From: Rhodomicrobium sp.
Lineage (GTDB): Bacteria; Pseudomonadota; Alphaproteobacteria; Rhizobiales; HXMU1428-3
NCBI GenBank assembly: GCA_021604665.1
Contig: BQJK01000002.1
Span: forward strand, 558,001-622,000
Direction of reading: 5' to 3'
Length of the DNA: 64,000 nt
The notes beneath the pieces were generated by a model that ran no database searches, had not been told where the DNA came from, and worked only from the letters and a program-made list of their open reading frames with translations. Of this stretch, positions 36,656-46,403 are shown piece after piece. Positions within the stretch are counted from its first letter, which is position 1. Each line of letters begins with the position of its first letter. Position numbers and translations under genes: made by a program.

Positions 36656-37329
36656 TCTCTGGTTACCAGCTTAAAGCCAATGCCGCGCACAGTGCGGATT
36701 TCGAGCTGATCGGTGGCCGTGTCGATTTTTTTCCGGAGGTAGCCGACATAAACATCCACGGCATTTGAAGTGATGTCTGAAGCCGGGCCCCAGGCGTTTT
36801 CGATAATGCGCTCACGGCTAACTGTTTTGCCTGCATAGCGCATCAGATATTCCAACAGCGCGAATTCTCTCTGGGTTAGGTCCAGAGCCGTGTCATCTAT
36901 GGTCGCTTCATGAGCGGCCAGGTTGAGCATAAGCGGCCCCACACTCATTTCTTCGCCATCCATATTGATGTTGCTGCGGCGCTGCATCACCTTAATGCGG
37001 GCCAGCAATTCTTCAAAAGCAAAAGGCTTGGTGAGATAATCATCTGCCCCAACCTCAAACCCTGAGAGCTTTTCCTCGATGCTGTCTTTGGCTGTCAGCA
37101 TGCAGATAGGGGTGCTGATGCCCTGACCGCGCAGGGTTTTGCAAACATCGCGCCCATCCATATCTGGCAGCATTAAATCCAGGATGATGGCGTCATATTG
37201 ATATGAGCGCAGATAGGCCAGCGCTTCCTCGCCTGTGGCTGTCCACTGGACCCGCATGCCCTCAAGTGTGAGGCCGCGTTCTACAAAGCGGGCGATGCCG
37301 ATATCATCTTCAACAAGCAGTACATTCAT
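36649..37329 (-). CDS. OmpR/PhoB-family response regulator
   Basis: A 226-residue two-domain regulator. The receiver domain has the acidic pocket EDD at 7-9, phosphoacceptor Asp51 (ILDLMLPDMDG) and Lys in TKPF. The winged-helix output (about residues 130-224) has RVRTV-like ETRTVRGIGFKL near its end. Its ATG overlaps the stop of the sensor kinase gene (TAATG), so the pair is coupled. The target is not known. The 11-bp repeat array upstream of the nearby dehydrogenase is a candidate. Confidence 0.92.
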   Translation of the reverse strand: MNVLLVEDDIGIARFVERGLTLEGMRVQWTATGEEALAYLRSYQYDAIILDLMLPDMDGRDVCKTLRGQGISTPICMLTAKDSIEEKLSGFEVGADDYLTKPFAFEELLARIKVMQRRSNINMDGEEMSVGPLMLNLAAHEATIDDTALDLTQREFALLEYLMRYAGKTVSRERIIENAWGPASDITSNAVDVYVGYLRKKIDTATDQLEIRTVRGIGFKLVTRDN

Positions 37330-38954
37330 TAAATCAACCTAACCTTTATATGTATTATAGCGCCTTTTTCATCACCGTTTTCAGCCCAGATTTGCCCCTC
37401 ATGGCCCTCAACGATCCAATGGGCAATGGCAAGCCCCAGGCCCGTGCCCTCTCTTTTTTGCCCCTCAACAGATTGATAGAAACGCTCAAAGAGATGGGGC
37501 AAGGCCTCCGCCTCTATGCCGGGGCCTTCATCTATCACGCGGATATGGGCATAGCTCTGTTTGCGGCCCGTTTCAGGGTCCTCTGTGCCGGCTTCCTCGC
37601 AAACCGATACTGTGACCAGATCTGACGGTTTGGAAAATTTAACCGCATTATCAATCAATACTAAAATGCATTGCTTGAACCAGCTTGGGTCTAACATGGC
37701 GATAAAATCTTCATTCTCTGCGGAGAATTTCAATTTCACGTCGTTCGCTTCTGCGTAAGCTGCTGCGGTTTCTACGGCCTCTTCAACCAGTTCATTTAAA
37801 ACGGCTTCTTCCATATTCAGCCTAATCTCACCGTCATCTGACCGGGCAAGATTTAGGAGATCATTTAACCTGCGGCGGAGAAAGCCGCCATTTGCCACAA
37901 CCCGGCCCATTGCTTCTTTCATGTCGGCAAGGGTGGCCTTGGAGGAGCGCAACGCAACCTCCGCTTCGCCGAGCAAAACTGTTACCGGGGTTCTTAGCTC
38001 ATGGCTTACATTGGAGAAGAATTTGCGCCTGGTTTCATCTATCTGTGTGAGGCGTTCATTGCTCTCTTTTAACTGAGATGTGCGCTTGCTCACCGCTTGC
38101 TCCAGCCGTTCATTATGGGAACGTAGCAGGTTCTGCTGCTCTTCTAGCTGTCTGGCCATTTTATTGAATCTATTGGCGACAAGGCCAAACTCATCTTCTC
38201 TTGGCAGCTCAATGCGATGGGCCAGGTTACCGCTGCCAATTTGCTCTGCCCCGAGGGCCAGGCTTTCAACCGGGCCAACAATGGACCTTGTGAGAAAGAA
38301 GGCAAGACTGATTATGCCGAGCGTTGTGATGAAGGCCAGTGTGGCTGATGCCCAGGTGATGGTGGTTGTTAGCGTTTCGATCTCTTGTTTAATCTCATTT
38401 ACTTCTTCCTGTTCGCCTTCTGCTATGTCTCTCACAACCTGGCTTAGCTGCTTGTCATTGCCTTCAACCACATTAGCGTAAAAGGCGCGCACGGCGTCAA
38501 CACGGTCCATATTAGCGCGGCGTTTACCTTCATATCTGGCGGCCAGATGCATTCTTATAAACACTGAAGCGATATTCACCGCTGTACCAAGCTCTTCGCC
38601 GATATCATCCCTGCCGCCGCGTTTTTTGATAAAGTCCATCTCTAGCTCGATGGAGGATTGCAGCTCCCCCAGAGCTTGTGTGATCAGGGCGGGGTTTGCC
38701 TTTATCAGCTGGTCTCTGTTTTGGAAATTGACGGTCGTTGCAATCTCTGAAAGCAGGTACTGATTAATCTTGGCTTCGATGGATGAAACTTTTGCCAGCT
38801 GGCCATATGAGTAGTTTGCCCGCTCCAGAAAATGAGCGGAACGTTTGAGCCCCCAGATGGAGGAGATAACAGAGAGCACGAGTATAGTGAGGATAATAAG
38901 AAGACCCGCATAGAGGCTGTAGCGAATTGTTGAGGGAAATTCGTTTTCTTTCAT
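37329..38954 (-). CDS. Sensor histidine kinase
   Basis: A 541-residue membrane kinase. TM1 at about 14-36 and TM2 at about 200-222 flank a 165-residue helical periplasmic sensor. HAMP spans about 223-275 followed by a coiled coil. HisKA has His318 (FFSNVSHELRTPV), and the ATPase domain has N (DNAVKF), G1 (DEGPGIE), F (FERFYQ) and G2 (GTGLGLAIAHWI) boxes. It is the partner of the response regulator downstream. The signal is unknown. The periplasmic domain is rich in charged heptads, so a four-helix bundle is likely. Confidence 0.92.
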   Translation of the reverse strand: MKENEFPSTIRYSLYAGLLIILTILVLSVISSIWGLKRSAHFLERANYSYGQLAKVSSIEAKINQYLLSEIATTVNFQNRDQLIKANPALITQALGELQSSIELEMDFIKKRGGRDDIGEELGTAVNIASVFIRMHLAARYEGKRRANMDRVDAVRAFYANVVEGNDKQLSQVVRDIAEGEQEEVNEIKQEIETLTTTITWASATLAFITTLGIISLAFFLTRSIVGPVESLALGAEQIGSGNLAHRIELPREDEFGLVANRFNKMARQLEEQQNLLRSHNERLEQAVSKRTSQLKESNERLTQIDETRRKFFSNVSHELRTPVTVLLGEAEVALRSSKATLADMKEAMGRVVANGGFLRRRLNDLLNLARSDDGEIRLNMEEAVLNELVEEAVETAAAYAEANDVKLKFSAENEDFIAMLDPSWFKQCILVLIDNAVKFSKPSDLVTVSVCEEAGTEDPETGRKQSYAHIRVIDEGPGIEAEALPHLFERFYQSVEGQKREGTGLGLAIAHWIVEGHEGQIWAENGDEKGAIIHIKVRLI

Positions 38955-39826
38955 GCCTGTCCCTGACTGATCTCTTGTTCGCTGCTTGCCATACTTGCCA
39001 GTGCAGCTGATCTGCTGAATTACCGGTATGGAGCTAAATTTGGACCGGTTTGTTTAAGTGTATCAGTTTACCTAACTCTCAGTTGCCTCATCCGTGGCTG
39101 CTTTGGTAATGGCCCCTTAAAGTGGGGCCGACTAACATGCGCGCTCGGTTTGAGACTATAGTCTCCGCAGGTCATTTGTTTGCGGCTGAGGTCAATCCTG
39201 CTAAAAAATTGAATTGGACAAGTGAATGCCGGTACGGTTGGCCATGATTGTCTATAAATTTATCAGCAAATTCAGCTTCTTCCATAGATGCTGTTTAACT
39301 TGTGAAAGTCCTGAGAAAACTCATTATTTTGCGTTACTATACCACCCAGAGTATAAATCTTACATGATCTGATATGGTATCTGCAGCGGAATGGCGGCAT
39401 TTCTCTAAAAGTTTTGCACGGCCCATCCACATTTATTGCCGCCTTTTCCCCTTAATTTGTTGATATTCTGCCGCTTAATGGCCAAATCCTATAGATTGAT
39501 AACATGTTTGGGTGGCAAGAGCGGCGGCGCTTCACTAAAATTTGAGTTATTATCAAACCGCTTTTACGGTCGGACTAAAGTAGCGCTTGTTTGATCTTGT
39601 GGTTTTATAAACGGCTCATCCGTCCTATAAGAGCATCTAAACATTAGGGAGTGCCTGCATTTGAGGGTATAGACCTAAATCTTATCAGGGCAGAGATGGG
39701 TAAAGATTGCTGACTTTAATTAGCGACTTGACGTCTTGTAATAACTTGCTTGGTTTTAAGCGACGTATGATTAAAATATAACTCACTCTTCTATTGAGTT
39801 TAACTGTTTAGCTTCAGGTTTTTGAA
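38955..39826. other. Long intergenic region between the sensor kinase and the AsmA gene
   Basis: About 870 bp with no supported gene. It holds a perfect 14-bp palindrome GAGACTATAGTCTC (39152-39165) and an inverted repeat GGCCCC..GGGGCC (39111-39129). Both lie nearer to the kinase start and could be operators or a transcript end. The rest is AT-rich without recognisable motifs. Confidence 0.4.
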
Positions 39827-42800
39827 ATGCAAAACCAATGGTATATCGCCCGCGACGGCAAACAATATGGCCCCATGTCTGATGAGGAGTTGGCAACGCT
39901 GGTGCGTACACGCGATTTGCTGGATGGCGATTACCTTTGGCGGCAAGGCTTTGAAAACTGGTTGCCTGCTGGGCAAGTGCCTGAAGTGCGCGGTTTTGCC
40001 AACTTCGCGGCCGGAGCGCCGGTTATGCAACCTGAGCAAACCATAGCACGGGACCAGCAAGCCGCGCTGGCGCATGAGCTTTCACAACAGAACACGCCGC
40101 AAGACGCACGACACCAAACACAACAAGATCCTGCAGCGAGGCAGATGGCTGAGGGTGCCCGCACTATGGCAGAGGGTGTTCACCAGCGGCTGGGCGGCAT
40201 GATGAATGCAGCCTTTAACCAAGGTGACGGCCGCGCCCAAAATGGCGATAGCCGCATGAATGGTGAAATGCGGGGCCCTGAAGACCAACGAGCGCAGCGG
40301 AGCCAAGGATTTTCTGGCCAGCCGGGCTATGCCGCTTCTGACTATTCGCCTGCTGAAGCTGATGCCGCGCATGGGGCAGACCACCTGCAGGCTCATACTC
40401 AGCATAACCCCGAGACAGCTTATGGAACCAACCAGCCTGAGCGCGGGGAAGAGCAGCATCATTTGCCAGCTCACCACGCCTTGCATGAAGACGACCCGTC
40501 ATTAGATGACAGGGGCGAAGATATTCATGATCTTGTAGAAGATGATGACGCTGCGTTAATTGACCCTTACAGCGCACAGTTAGATGCCAGCGCGCAGATG
40601 GATGCTTCCTATGCGGGCAATGCAATTGTACAGGAAGATTACGGCCGCGCCTCTGACGGTTTTAACGGCAGCTTGGGCGGCATTGGTCATCGCCATGGCA
40701 ATGATGACCTTTCCTCAATTGAAGGCGGCGCTTTTGCAGCCTATGGCAGAAACCGGCCCACAGCCAGCCTTGAGACAAGTGAAGAGGCTAGCGCTGGTCG
40801 TGGCCGCATATCATGGCCGCTGGCCGCTGGTATTGGCATTGCCGCGCTATTTATCTTGATTGTTGGTGCCACCTTCGCGCTGCCGTTCATTGTGCCGCCA
40901 GAGACCATTAAACGGCAGATCTCTGCGGCGTTGAAAGAGCAGACAGGGCGCGATGTGTCATTTAAAGGGAAGATGTCTTACCGCTTTTTCCCGAGTTTTG
41001 GTCTTGACCTCAATAATATCATTATTCACAACCCGCCTGAAATTAAAGGCCCTGACTTTCTCTCGATTGGCCGGCTACAAGCGGATTTGAGCTTGTTTCC
41101 TTTATTGAGCAAACGGGTCGAAATTGAACGGGTTGCGTTGCACCGCCCTGAGATTATGCTGATCAATGCGGGTAATGGCCGCACAAATTATGATTTTAAG
41201 ACCGCAGCTTATCAGCGCTTGATACCGCTTTCTAAAGGGGTGCGCGTTGCGCAAGCTGGCACCATTGACACTGGCGATATTATAGCGCGCACGCTTGAAA
41301 AGCTTGAGCGCGAAGAAGCTGAAAAGAACAAAGCTAAAAATGGCGGTGATAAAGCGACCTCTGATGCAGATCTGAAACCTGATAACTCAGCCAGTGGCCC
41401 TGACGTGAACGAGAAGATCGTTAAAACCAGCACTGGCAAAGGTGATGCTATTCAGGTTGGTGAAGTGGAGATTGTGAATGGGTTGGTCAAATTTATTGAC
41501 CAGAAGGCAAATAGTGAAACTGAGCTTTCAGCAATTAACCTGACCCTCACGGCCCCTGCTGCTGATAAGGATGTTACTGCTGTTGGCACAGTGCGCTTCA
41601 AGGAAGACCGCATCAACATTAATGCCCAACTCTCAACGTTAGGGCCGCTGCTTGAGGGGGAAGTGTTTGATTCTGCCATTCAGATGAATTCTGATCGGTT
41701 TGAAGGCAAGTTCACCGGCAAGATGAAGCTTGGCGACCGCCTGCAATATAAGGGTGATGCTGACATCCAGACATTCTCAATGAAAAACCTTTTGAGCTGG
41801 TTTGGTGTTGATGTGCCAAAACAAGGCTATGGCGGGGCTTATATTCGCGGCTTACTCGCAGGCCAGACAGATGAATTCACCTTAAAGAATGCGACAATTA
41901 AATTTGACCAAACAACCCTCATCGGCACATTGCGCCTACGCCAGGAGGCTATGCGACCTCGGTTGGATGCCATACTGAGTACCGACAGCTTGAATTTATC
42001 ACCCTACCTATCACAGCCAAATGAGATACGCCGCGGGGCGCTTGATAATGGCCGCCGCACTGCAGTTGCTGCCTGGAGCTCTGACCGGTTGGATGTGTCA
42101 TTCCTTAACTCATTTGATGGTGATGTTAAGCTGACCGCTGGTCGGTTAACTGCGCTTGGCCATCCGATTGAAAAAGGCACCGTACAAGTCAAAGTGAATA
42201 GTGGGCTGATGACGGCAAGCATCCCAAGCTTCCAACTTTATTCGGGCACTGGTTCATTAAATGTGACCCTTAATGGCGCCAAGCCAAGGGCCGGTTTAAA
42301 AGGCCGCGTTGCTTTGAATAAAGTCAATATCAAACCGTTGCTTGTGAATGCTGCCGGTCTTGACTGGATCTCTGGTAATGCGGATGTGGTATTTGATGTT
42401 ACCTCTGCTGGTAGCTCGGAGCGTGAGATTATCGCTGGCTTGAATGGTACCGGTAAATTCATTGTGGTCGATGGTGCTCTTGAAGGGGTCAACATCCCCG
42501 GAATGGTGCGCAACCTCCAAAGCGGCAACCTGCTTGCCTCATCTGGTAAGCCGAGTGAAAAAACCGATTTCAGCGAGTTAAGCGCCACCTTTAATATAGA
42601 GCGCGGTATTGTTAGCAATAAAGATCTTTTGATGAAGGGGCCGTTGCTGCGTCTTTCAGGTGAGGGCACAATTAACCTCCCCACGGAACAAATTGATTAT
42701 GGGCTAAAGCCTAAGCTTGTTAGCTCACTTGATGGGCAGGGCGGTGCGAGTGATCTAAGCGGTATTAATATTCCGCTACGCGTCAAAGGCCCGCTTGCCA

Positions 42801-42997
42801 ACCCGAAAATTACGCCAGATGCCAAGGGCCTGCTGGAGAACAACCCAGAGGCTATCAAAAACACGGTCGATAACGTCAAGAAAGTTGTGAAAGACCTCAA
42901 GAAGAAGAAGATCTCCAGCGAGGAGATGAAGGGCCTTCTAAACGGCATGCTTGGCGGTGATGGCGACACGAAAAATCTTGAAAAGATTTTCCAGTAA
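39827..42997 (+). CDS. AsmA-family protein with N-terminal GYF-like domain
   Basis: A 1056-residue protein. Residues 1-55 form a GYF_2 domain (WYIARDGKQYGPMSDEELATLV, LWRQGFENWLPAG). Residues about 60-310 are a disordered, Gln/His/Asp-rich linker. A single membrane segment follows at about 329-351. The remaining 700 residues are an AsmA-type periplasmic beta-groove (FKGKMSYRFFPSFGLDLNNI near the membrane, C-terminal LNGTGKFIVVDGALEGVNI). AsmA-like proteins carry phospholipids to the outer membrane. The GYF domain would face the cytoplasm. Just after the stop codon begins the tandem structured repeat. Confidence 0.88.
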   Translation: MQNQWYIARDGKQYGPMSDEELATLVRTRDLLDGDYLWRQGFENWLPAGQVPEVRGFANFAAGAPVMQPEQTIARDQQAALAHELSQQNTPQDARHQTQQDPAARQMAEGARTMAEGVHQRLGGMMNAAFNQGDGRAQNGDSRMNGEMRGPEDQRAQRSQGFSGQPGYAASDYSPAEADAAHGADHLQAHTQHNPETAYGTNQPERGEEQHHLPAHHALHEDDPSLDDRGEDIHDLVEDDDAALIDPYSAQLDASAQMDASYAGNAIVQEDYGRASDGFNGSLGGIGHRHGNDDLSSIEGGAFAAYGRNRPTASLETSEEASAGRGRISWPLAAGIGIAALFILIVGATFALPFIVPPETIKRQISAALKEQTGRDVSFKGKMSYRFFPSFGLDLNNIIIHNPPEIKGPDFLSIGRLQADLSLFPLLSKRVEIERVALHRPEIMLINAGNGRTNYDFKTAAYQRLIPLSKGVRVAQAGTIDTGDIIARTLEKLEREEAEKNKAKNGGDKATSDADLKPDNSASGPDVNEKIVKTSTGKGDAIQVGEVEIVNGLVKFIDQKANSETELSAINLTLTAPAADKDVTAVGTVRFKEDRININAQLSTLGPLLEGEVFDSAIQMNSDRFEGKFTGKMKLGDRLQYKGDADIQTFSMKNLLSWFGVDVPKQGYGGAYIRGLLAGQTDEFTLKNATIKFDQTTLIGTLRLRQEAMRPRLDAILSTDSLNLSPYLSQPNEIRRGALDNGRRTAVAAWSSDRLDVSFLNSFDGDVKLTAGRLTALGHPIEKGTVQVKVNSGLMTASIPSFQLYSGTGSLNVTLNGAKPRAGLKGRVALNKVNIKPLLVNAAGLDWISGNADVVFDVTSAGSSEREIIAGLNGTGKFIVVDGALEGVNIPGMVRNLQSGNLLASSGKPSEKTDFSELSATFNIERGIVSNKDLLMKGPLLRLSGEGTINLPTEQIDYGLKPKLVSSLDGQGGASDLSGINIPLRVKGPLANPKITPDAKGLLENNPEAIKNTVDNVKKVVKDLKKKKISSEEMKGLLNGMLGGDGDTKNLEKIFQ

Positions 42998-42999
42998 TA

Positions 43000-43137
43000 T
43001 CTCTCACGGCTATTACAGGCGCAGGGCGCCTGTGCCTCCGAGGGGCGGCGCTAGGCGCCGGGCGCGCTTGCGCTTGCCATGTTCGCAAGCCTATCGGCTT
43101 GCTGCCTTCTTCGGTAGGTAAGATTTGGGAGTCTATT
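43000..43137 (+). repeat. Structured dispersed repeat, copy A
   Basis: The backbone order is TCTCTCACGGC, hairpin 1 (CAGGCGC/GCGCCTG, 43016-43032), GCCTCCGAGGGG, hairpin 2 (CGGCGC/GCGCCG, 43046-43060), a GC-rich hairpin 3, GCCATGT, hairpin 4 (GCAAGCC/GGCTTGC, 43085-43102) and CCTTCTTCGG. It starts within 3 bp of the AsmA stop. See copies at 43138, 47613, 52925 and 53079. Confidence 0.9.
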
Positions 43138-43275
43138 TCTCTCACGGCTATTACAGACGCAGGGCGTCTGTGCCTCCGAGGGGCGGCGCTAAGCGCCGGG
43201 CGCGCTTGCGCTTGCCATGTTCGCAAGCCTATCGGCTTGCTGCCTTCTTCGGTAGGTGAGATTTGGGAGTCTATC
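43138..43275 (+). repeat. Structured dispersed repeat, copy B (tandem)
   Basis: It is 138 bp after copy A and nearly identical. Hairpin 1 differs at one position in each arm (CAGACGC/GCGTCTG), a compensatory change that keeps the pair. Confidence 0.9.
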
Positions 43276-43320
43276 TCTCTCACGGCCATTACAGTCACAG
43301 GATGCCTGTGCTGAGGGGTT
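43276..43320 (+). repeat. Structured dispersed repeat, truncated third copy
   Basis: It begins in phase with the 138-bp period, keeps TCTCTCACGGC and a decayed hairpin 1 (CACAGG/CCTGTG), then loses the rest after GAGGGG. Confidence 0.75.
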
Positions 43321-43430
43321 ATTATGGCTTTTGGCTTGCGTGTTGCTGTCAGAATCTATAGCGATATCTTTAAAATGGGTTTTGCTAGATATTATCCCTC
43401 CCTATTCAATCAATTAGATCAGGTTCATTC

Positions 43431-44756
43431 ATGTCTCAGGTGCATCCTCCTAAGGTCGGTTTTGTCAGTCTCGGTTGCCCTAAGGCGCTGGTGGACAGTG
43501 AGCGCATTCTAACGAAGCTACGCAGCACCGGCTATGAGGTGGCGCCGAGCTATGATGGAGCAGATGTTGTGGTGGTGAACACTTGCGGCTTTATTGATAG
43601 CGCCCGAGAAGAAAGCTTCGCGGCCATTCAGGAAGCGATGAACGAGAATGGCCGGGTGATTGTGACCGGTTGCCTTGTTGGTGAAGCGGCACAAATTCGG
43701 GAAGAGCATCCGAATATTCTGGCTGTTACCGGGCCGCAGCAATATGAGGCGGTGGTAAGTGAAGTGCAAAAGGCAGCACCGATTGACCATAACCCGCTGC
43801 TCGACCTTGTCCCGGCTGAGGGTGTGAAGTTAACTCCGCGCCATTATGCCTATTTGAAAATTTCTGAAGGATGCAATCATAAATGCCAGTTTTGTATCAT
43901 CCCTTCTATTCGCGGGCCTTTACAAAGCCGGCCAATTCATAAGGTCTTACGAGAGGCTGAGCGGCTGGTTGAAGCCGGGTGCGAGGAGCTGCTGGTAATC
44001 GCCCAAGACACCAGCGCTTATGGGCTTGATGTAAAGTATAAGCCAGAGCCCTGGAAAAATGAAATGGTCGCGACGCGGTTTCGTGAGCTTTGCGACGGGC
44101 TTGGTTCCATGGGGGCCTGGGTGCGGCTGCATTATGTTTACCCCTACCCGCATGTTGATGAGGTCATCCCGATGATGGCGGATGGCAAAATCCTCCCTTA
44201 CTTGGATATCCCCTTCCAGCATGCGAGCCCTACTGTGCTGAAAGCGATGCGCCGCCCGGCTCATGGTGAAAAAGTGCTCGATCGCCTGGAGACATGGCGA
44301 AATATCTGCCCGGACATTGCTGTCCGCTCTACCTTTATAGTTGGCTTCCCCGGTGAGACCGATGCTGATTTCGAGATGCTGCTTAACTGGCTTGATAAAG
44401 CTGAACTAAACCGGGTTGGGTGCTTTAAATATGAAAATGTTGAGGGCGCGCGCTCGAATGATTTGCCGGGGCATGTTGATGAGGCGGTTAAAGAAGAGCG
44501 CTGGCATCGCTTTATGGCTAAGGCGCAAGAGGTAAGCCAGCGTGTGCTTGCCAAGCGTGTTGGCCGTGACATTGAAGTTGTGGTGGATGAAGTTGACGAG
44601 GAAGGGGCCATTGCCCGCTCGCAATGGGATGCCCCTGATATTGATGGCTGTGTCTTTTTAAACGGCGAAACCGACCTTGCACCCGGAGACCGGCTGCAAG
44701 TGACCGTTACCCATTCTGATGAATATGATCTCTGGGCCGAGCCGGTTAGAAATTAG
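43431..44756 (+). CDS. rimO: Ribosomal protein S12 methylthiotransferase RimO
   Basis: A 441-residue radical-SAM enzyme that adds a methylthio group to the conserved Asp of ribosomal protein S12. The UPF0004 domain has [15 protein letters not shown] and cysteines in VVNTCGF and TGCLVGE. The radical SAM cluster is [12 protein letters not shown] (CxxxCxxC). A TRAM domain closes the C-terminus. The length matches the family. It lies about 110 bp after the repeats on the same strand as the AsmA gene. Confidence 0.96.
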   Translation: MSQVHPPKVGFVSLGCPKALVDSERILTKLRSTGYEVAPSYDGADVVVVNTCGFIDSAREESFAAIQEAMNENGRVIVTGCLVGEAAQIREEHPNILAVTGPQQYEAVVSEVQKAAPIDHNPLLDLVPAEGVKLTPRHYAYLKISEGCNHKCQFCIIPSIRGPLQSRPIHKVLREAERLVEAGCEELLVIAQDTSAYGLDVKYKPEPWKNEMVATRFRELCDGLGSMGAWVRLHYVYPYPHVDEVIPMMADGKILPYLDIPFQHASPTVLKAMRRPAHGEKVLDRLETWRNICPDIAVRSTFIVGFPGETDADFEMLLNWLDKAELNRVGCFKYENVEGARSNDLPGHVDEAVKEERWHRFMAKAQEVSQRVLAKRVGRDIEVVVDEVDEEGAIARSQWDAPDIDGCVFLNGETDLAPGDRLQVTVTHSDEYDLWAEPVRN

Positions 44757-44805
44757 TCAACTCCTCTAAAGGGGTGAGCTATACGCCTGTTTCAATGTTT
44801 CCAGC

Positions 44806-46107
44806 TCACTTCTTTTCAGGTTCGATATTTTCTTCAATCAGATCACCGATCTCATCTTTGGCCACAACCTTGTCTGCAATCGCTTTTCTAATCGGTTGCT
44901 CAATGGTTTCATCTAAATTGCGGGCTTTCCATAAAGGCGGTGCGCCTTTATCCAGCACTGTGTGGCAGGCTTTTGGCATCCAGGCGAGGTTCTTGCGCAC
45001 GACTTTTGGCTTCGGCAGTGTGCCATCCTCATTCACACATTTGGCACCCCCTTTTTTGCCAATGGCCACTCTTTTGAGAGATTTCGGACATTCACACCGC
45101 CAAGATTTGCCCTTGCGTTGCAAGGAGCCGTAGTGGCATGGCGGTTTCGGTGTGCGCTTTAACAAAGCAAACCAATAATCCAGCTGCTTATCACAGCCAT
45201 GGGCGCGGGGAGGAGCTGGCTGATCCTTACAGCCCTTATTCTGACACTTCAGGCGGATGTGCATATGATAATGGTGGCCATACCAAGGGCGGATTTTATA
45301 AAGCCAATCTTTATCGTCGCCAGACGCAATGCATAGCGCTTTCTTGATTGCCGGGTGCACCAGGACGCGGGCAACCTCAGGGTAAGAGGCGGCGCGCCGG
45401 ATAACCTTCACATGCTGGTCTGTCCAAACTCTAGGGTTGACCTTTAGCCTTGATCTATCAAGCATGCTGATGGCAGATGTCTCTTCACGCTCTTTATAAC
45501 TTAAGCGGCGATCTGGCATTGGGTTGAGCCATACATCTGCATCAATGCCGATTTGGTGGCTGCGGTGCCCGGTGAGCATGGGGCCGCCGCGCGGCTGAGA
45601 CAGATCCCCCACCAGGATGCCGGGCCAGCCATCCTTCTCTTTAACGGCTTTGGCGAACTTTTCGAGATAGGAGATTAGTTTCGGGTGGCCCCAATTGCGG
45701 TTTCGTGAGAGACGCATAGCCTGCCAGGCCGGGCCATCAACTGCTAGCGGCTCTCCGCCTGCTAGGCAGCCTCTTGTGAAATAGCCAATGGACTTGGCTT
45801 TCATATCTGCCGGGCCAAGTACAAAACCAAACAAACGCTTCGCCGGGATAGAGGGATCTTTTTTATTCGGTGCTTTCTTTTCAGCTTCTTTGCTTGCAGC
45901 TTCTGCTTTCTTCGCTTCGCCAGCTTGCATAGCCACTGAGCTAATGAGTAGCGTTGCTGCGAAAAGAAGCAGTGCTTTTACACTCACCTTGCAAACGCTT
46001 TTACAAATACCTGCGCTTTTACAAATGACGGCGCCTTTCCAGATGGCGGCGCTATCATTGTCGGGATTTTGCAAATGTTGTAGCTGGTTTTGTATAATCT
46101 GTTTCAT
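44806..46107 (-). CDS. mepA: Penicillin-insensitive murein endopeptidase, MepA-like
   Basis: A 433-residue exported protein. The M74 signature is present: GHRSHQIGIDADVWL supplies His/Asp metal ligands and WYGHHYHMHI the catalytic pair. It cleaves D-alanyl-meso-DAP crosslinks in peptidoglycan. It is longer than E. coli MepA (274 residues) because of an N-terminal repeat-like, Lys-rich linker (KAEAASKEAEKKA) and a C-terminal Cys-rich extension (GSLQRKGKSWRCECPKSLK). The membrane-targeting segment is ALLLFAATLLISSVA at about residues 46-60, so a later start is possible. The GAVICKSAGICKSVCK stretch before it is repetitive. Confidence 0.88.
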   Translation of the reverse strand: MKQIIQNQLQHLQNPDNDSAAIWKGAVICKSAGICKSVCKVSVKALLLFAATLLISSVAMQAGEAKKAEAASKEAEKKAPNKKDPSIPAKRLFGFVLGPADMKAKSIGYFTRGCLAGGEPLAVDGPAWQAMRLSRNRNWGHPKLISYLEKFAKAVKEKDGWPGILVGDLSQPRGGPMLTGHRSHQIGIDADVWLNPMPDRRLSYKEREETSAISMLDRSRLKVNPRVWTDQHVKVIRRAASYPEVARVLVHPAIKKALCIASGDDKDWLYKIRPWYGHHYHMHIRLKCQNKGCKDQPAPPRAHGCDKQLDYWFALLKRTPKPPCHYGSLQRKGKSWRCECPKSLKRVAIGKKGGAKCVNEDGTLPKPKVVRKNLAWMPKACHTVLDKGAPPLWKARNLDETIEQPIRKAIADKVVAKDEIGDLIEENIEPEKK

Positions 46108-46403
46108 CTCTCATCAGAGCCTTAATCGGCACGGGGCAGTCGGTGCCCCTGCGCATATGTGTGACTTAGTTATAGCAAACTGATGCCGCTCGCACCATAT
46201 GGCGGTGTTCTCCGCCCTAAGCTCTCTTGACTTCTGCGGCGCTTTCATCACAGCCATGAGTTCAAGACACCCTGCCCTGTCTCTATAGTAATATTAAAGC
46301 TACTTTGGACCGGTTGCTAAGTGACGCATTTGCTTACAAATTCTTAGCCTTACGGCTGCTCATTCGTTGGAATGAGGATTTGAACTAGATATAGCGCTTA
46401 AAT
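46108..46403. other. Intergenic region upstream of mepA
   Basis: No gene seen. It presumably holds the mepA promoter on the minus strand. No operator was recognised. Confidence 0.35.

Noticed and set aside
42897-43314. Long open frames on both strands through the tandem repeats after the AsmA gene
   Set aside because: They arise because the repeat unit is 138 bp, a multiple of three. The translated sequence simply repeats, matches no family and would destroy the hairpin logic of the element.
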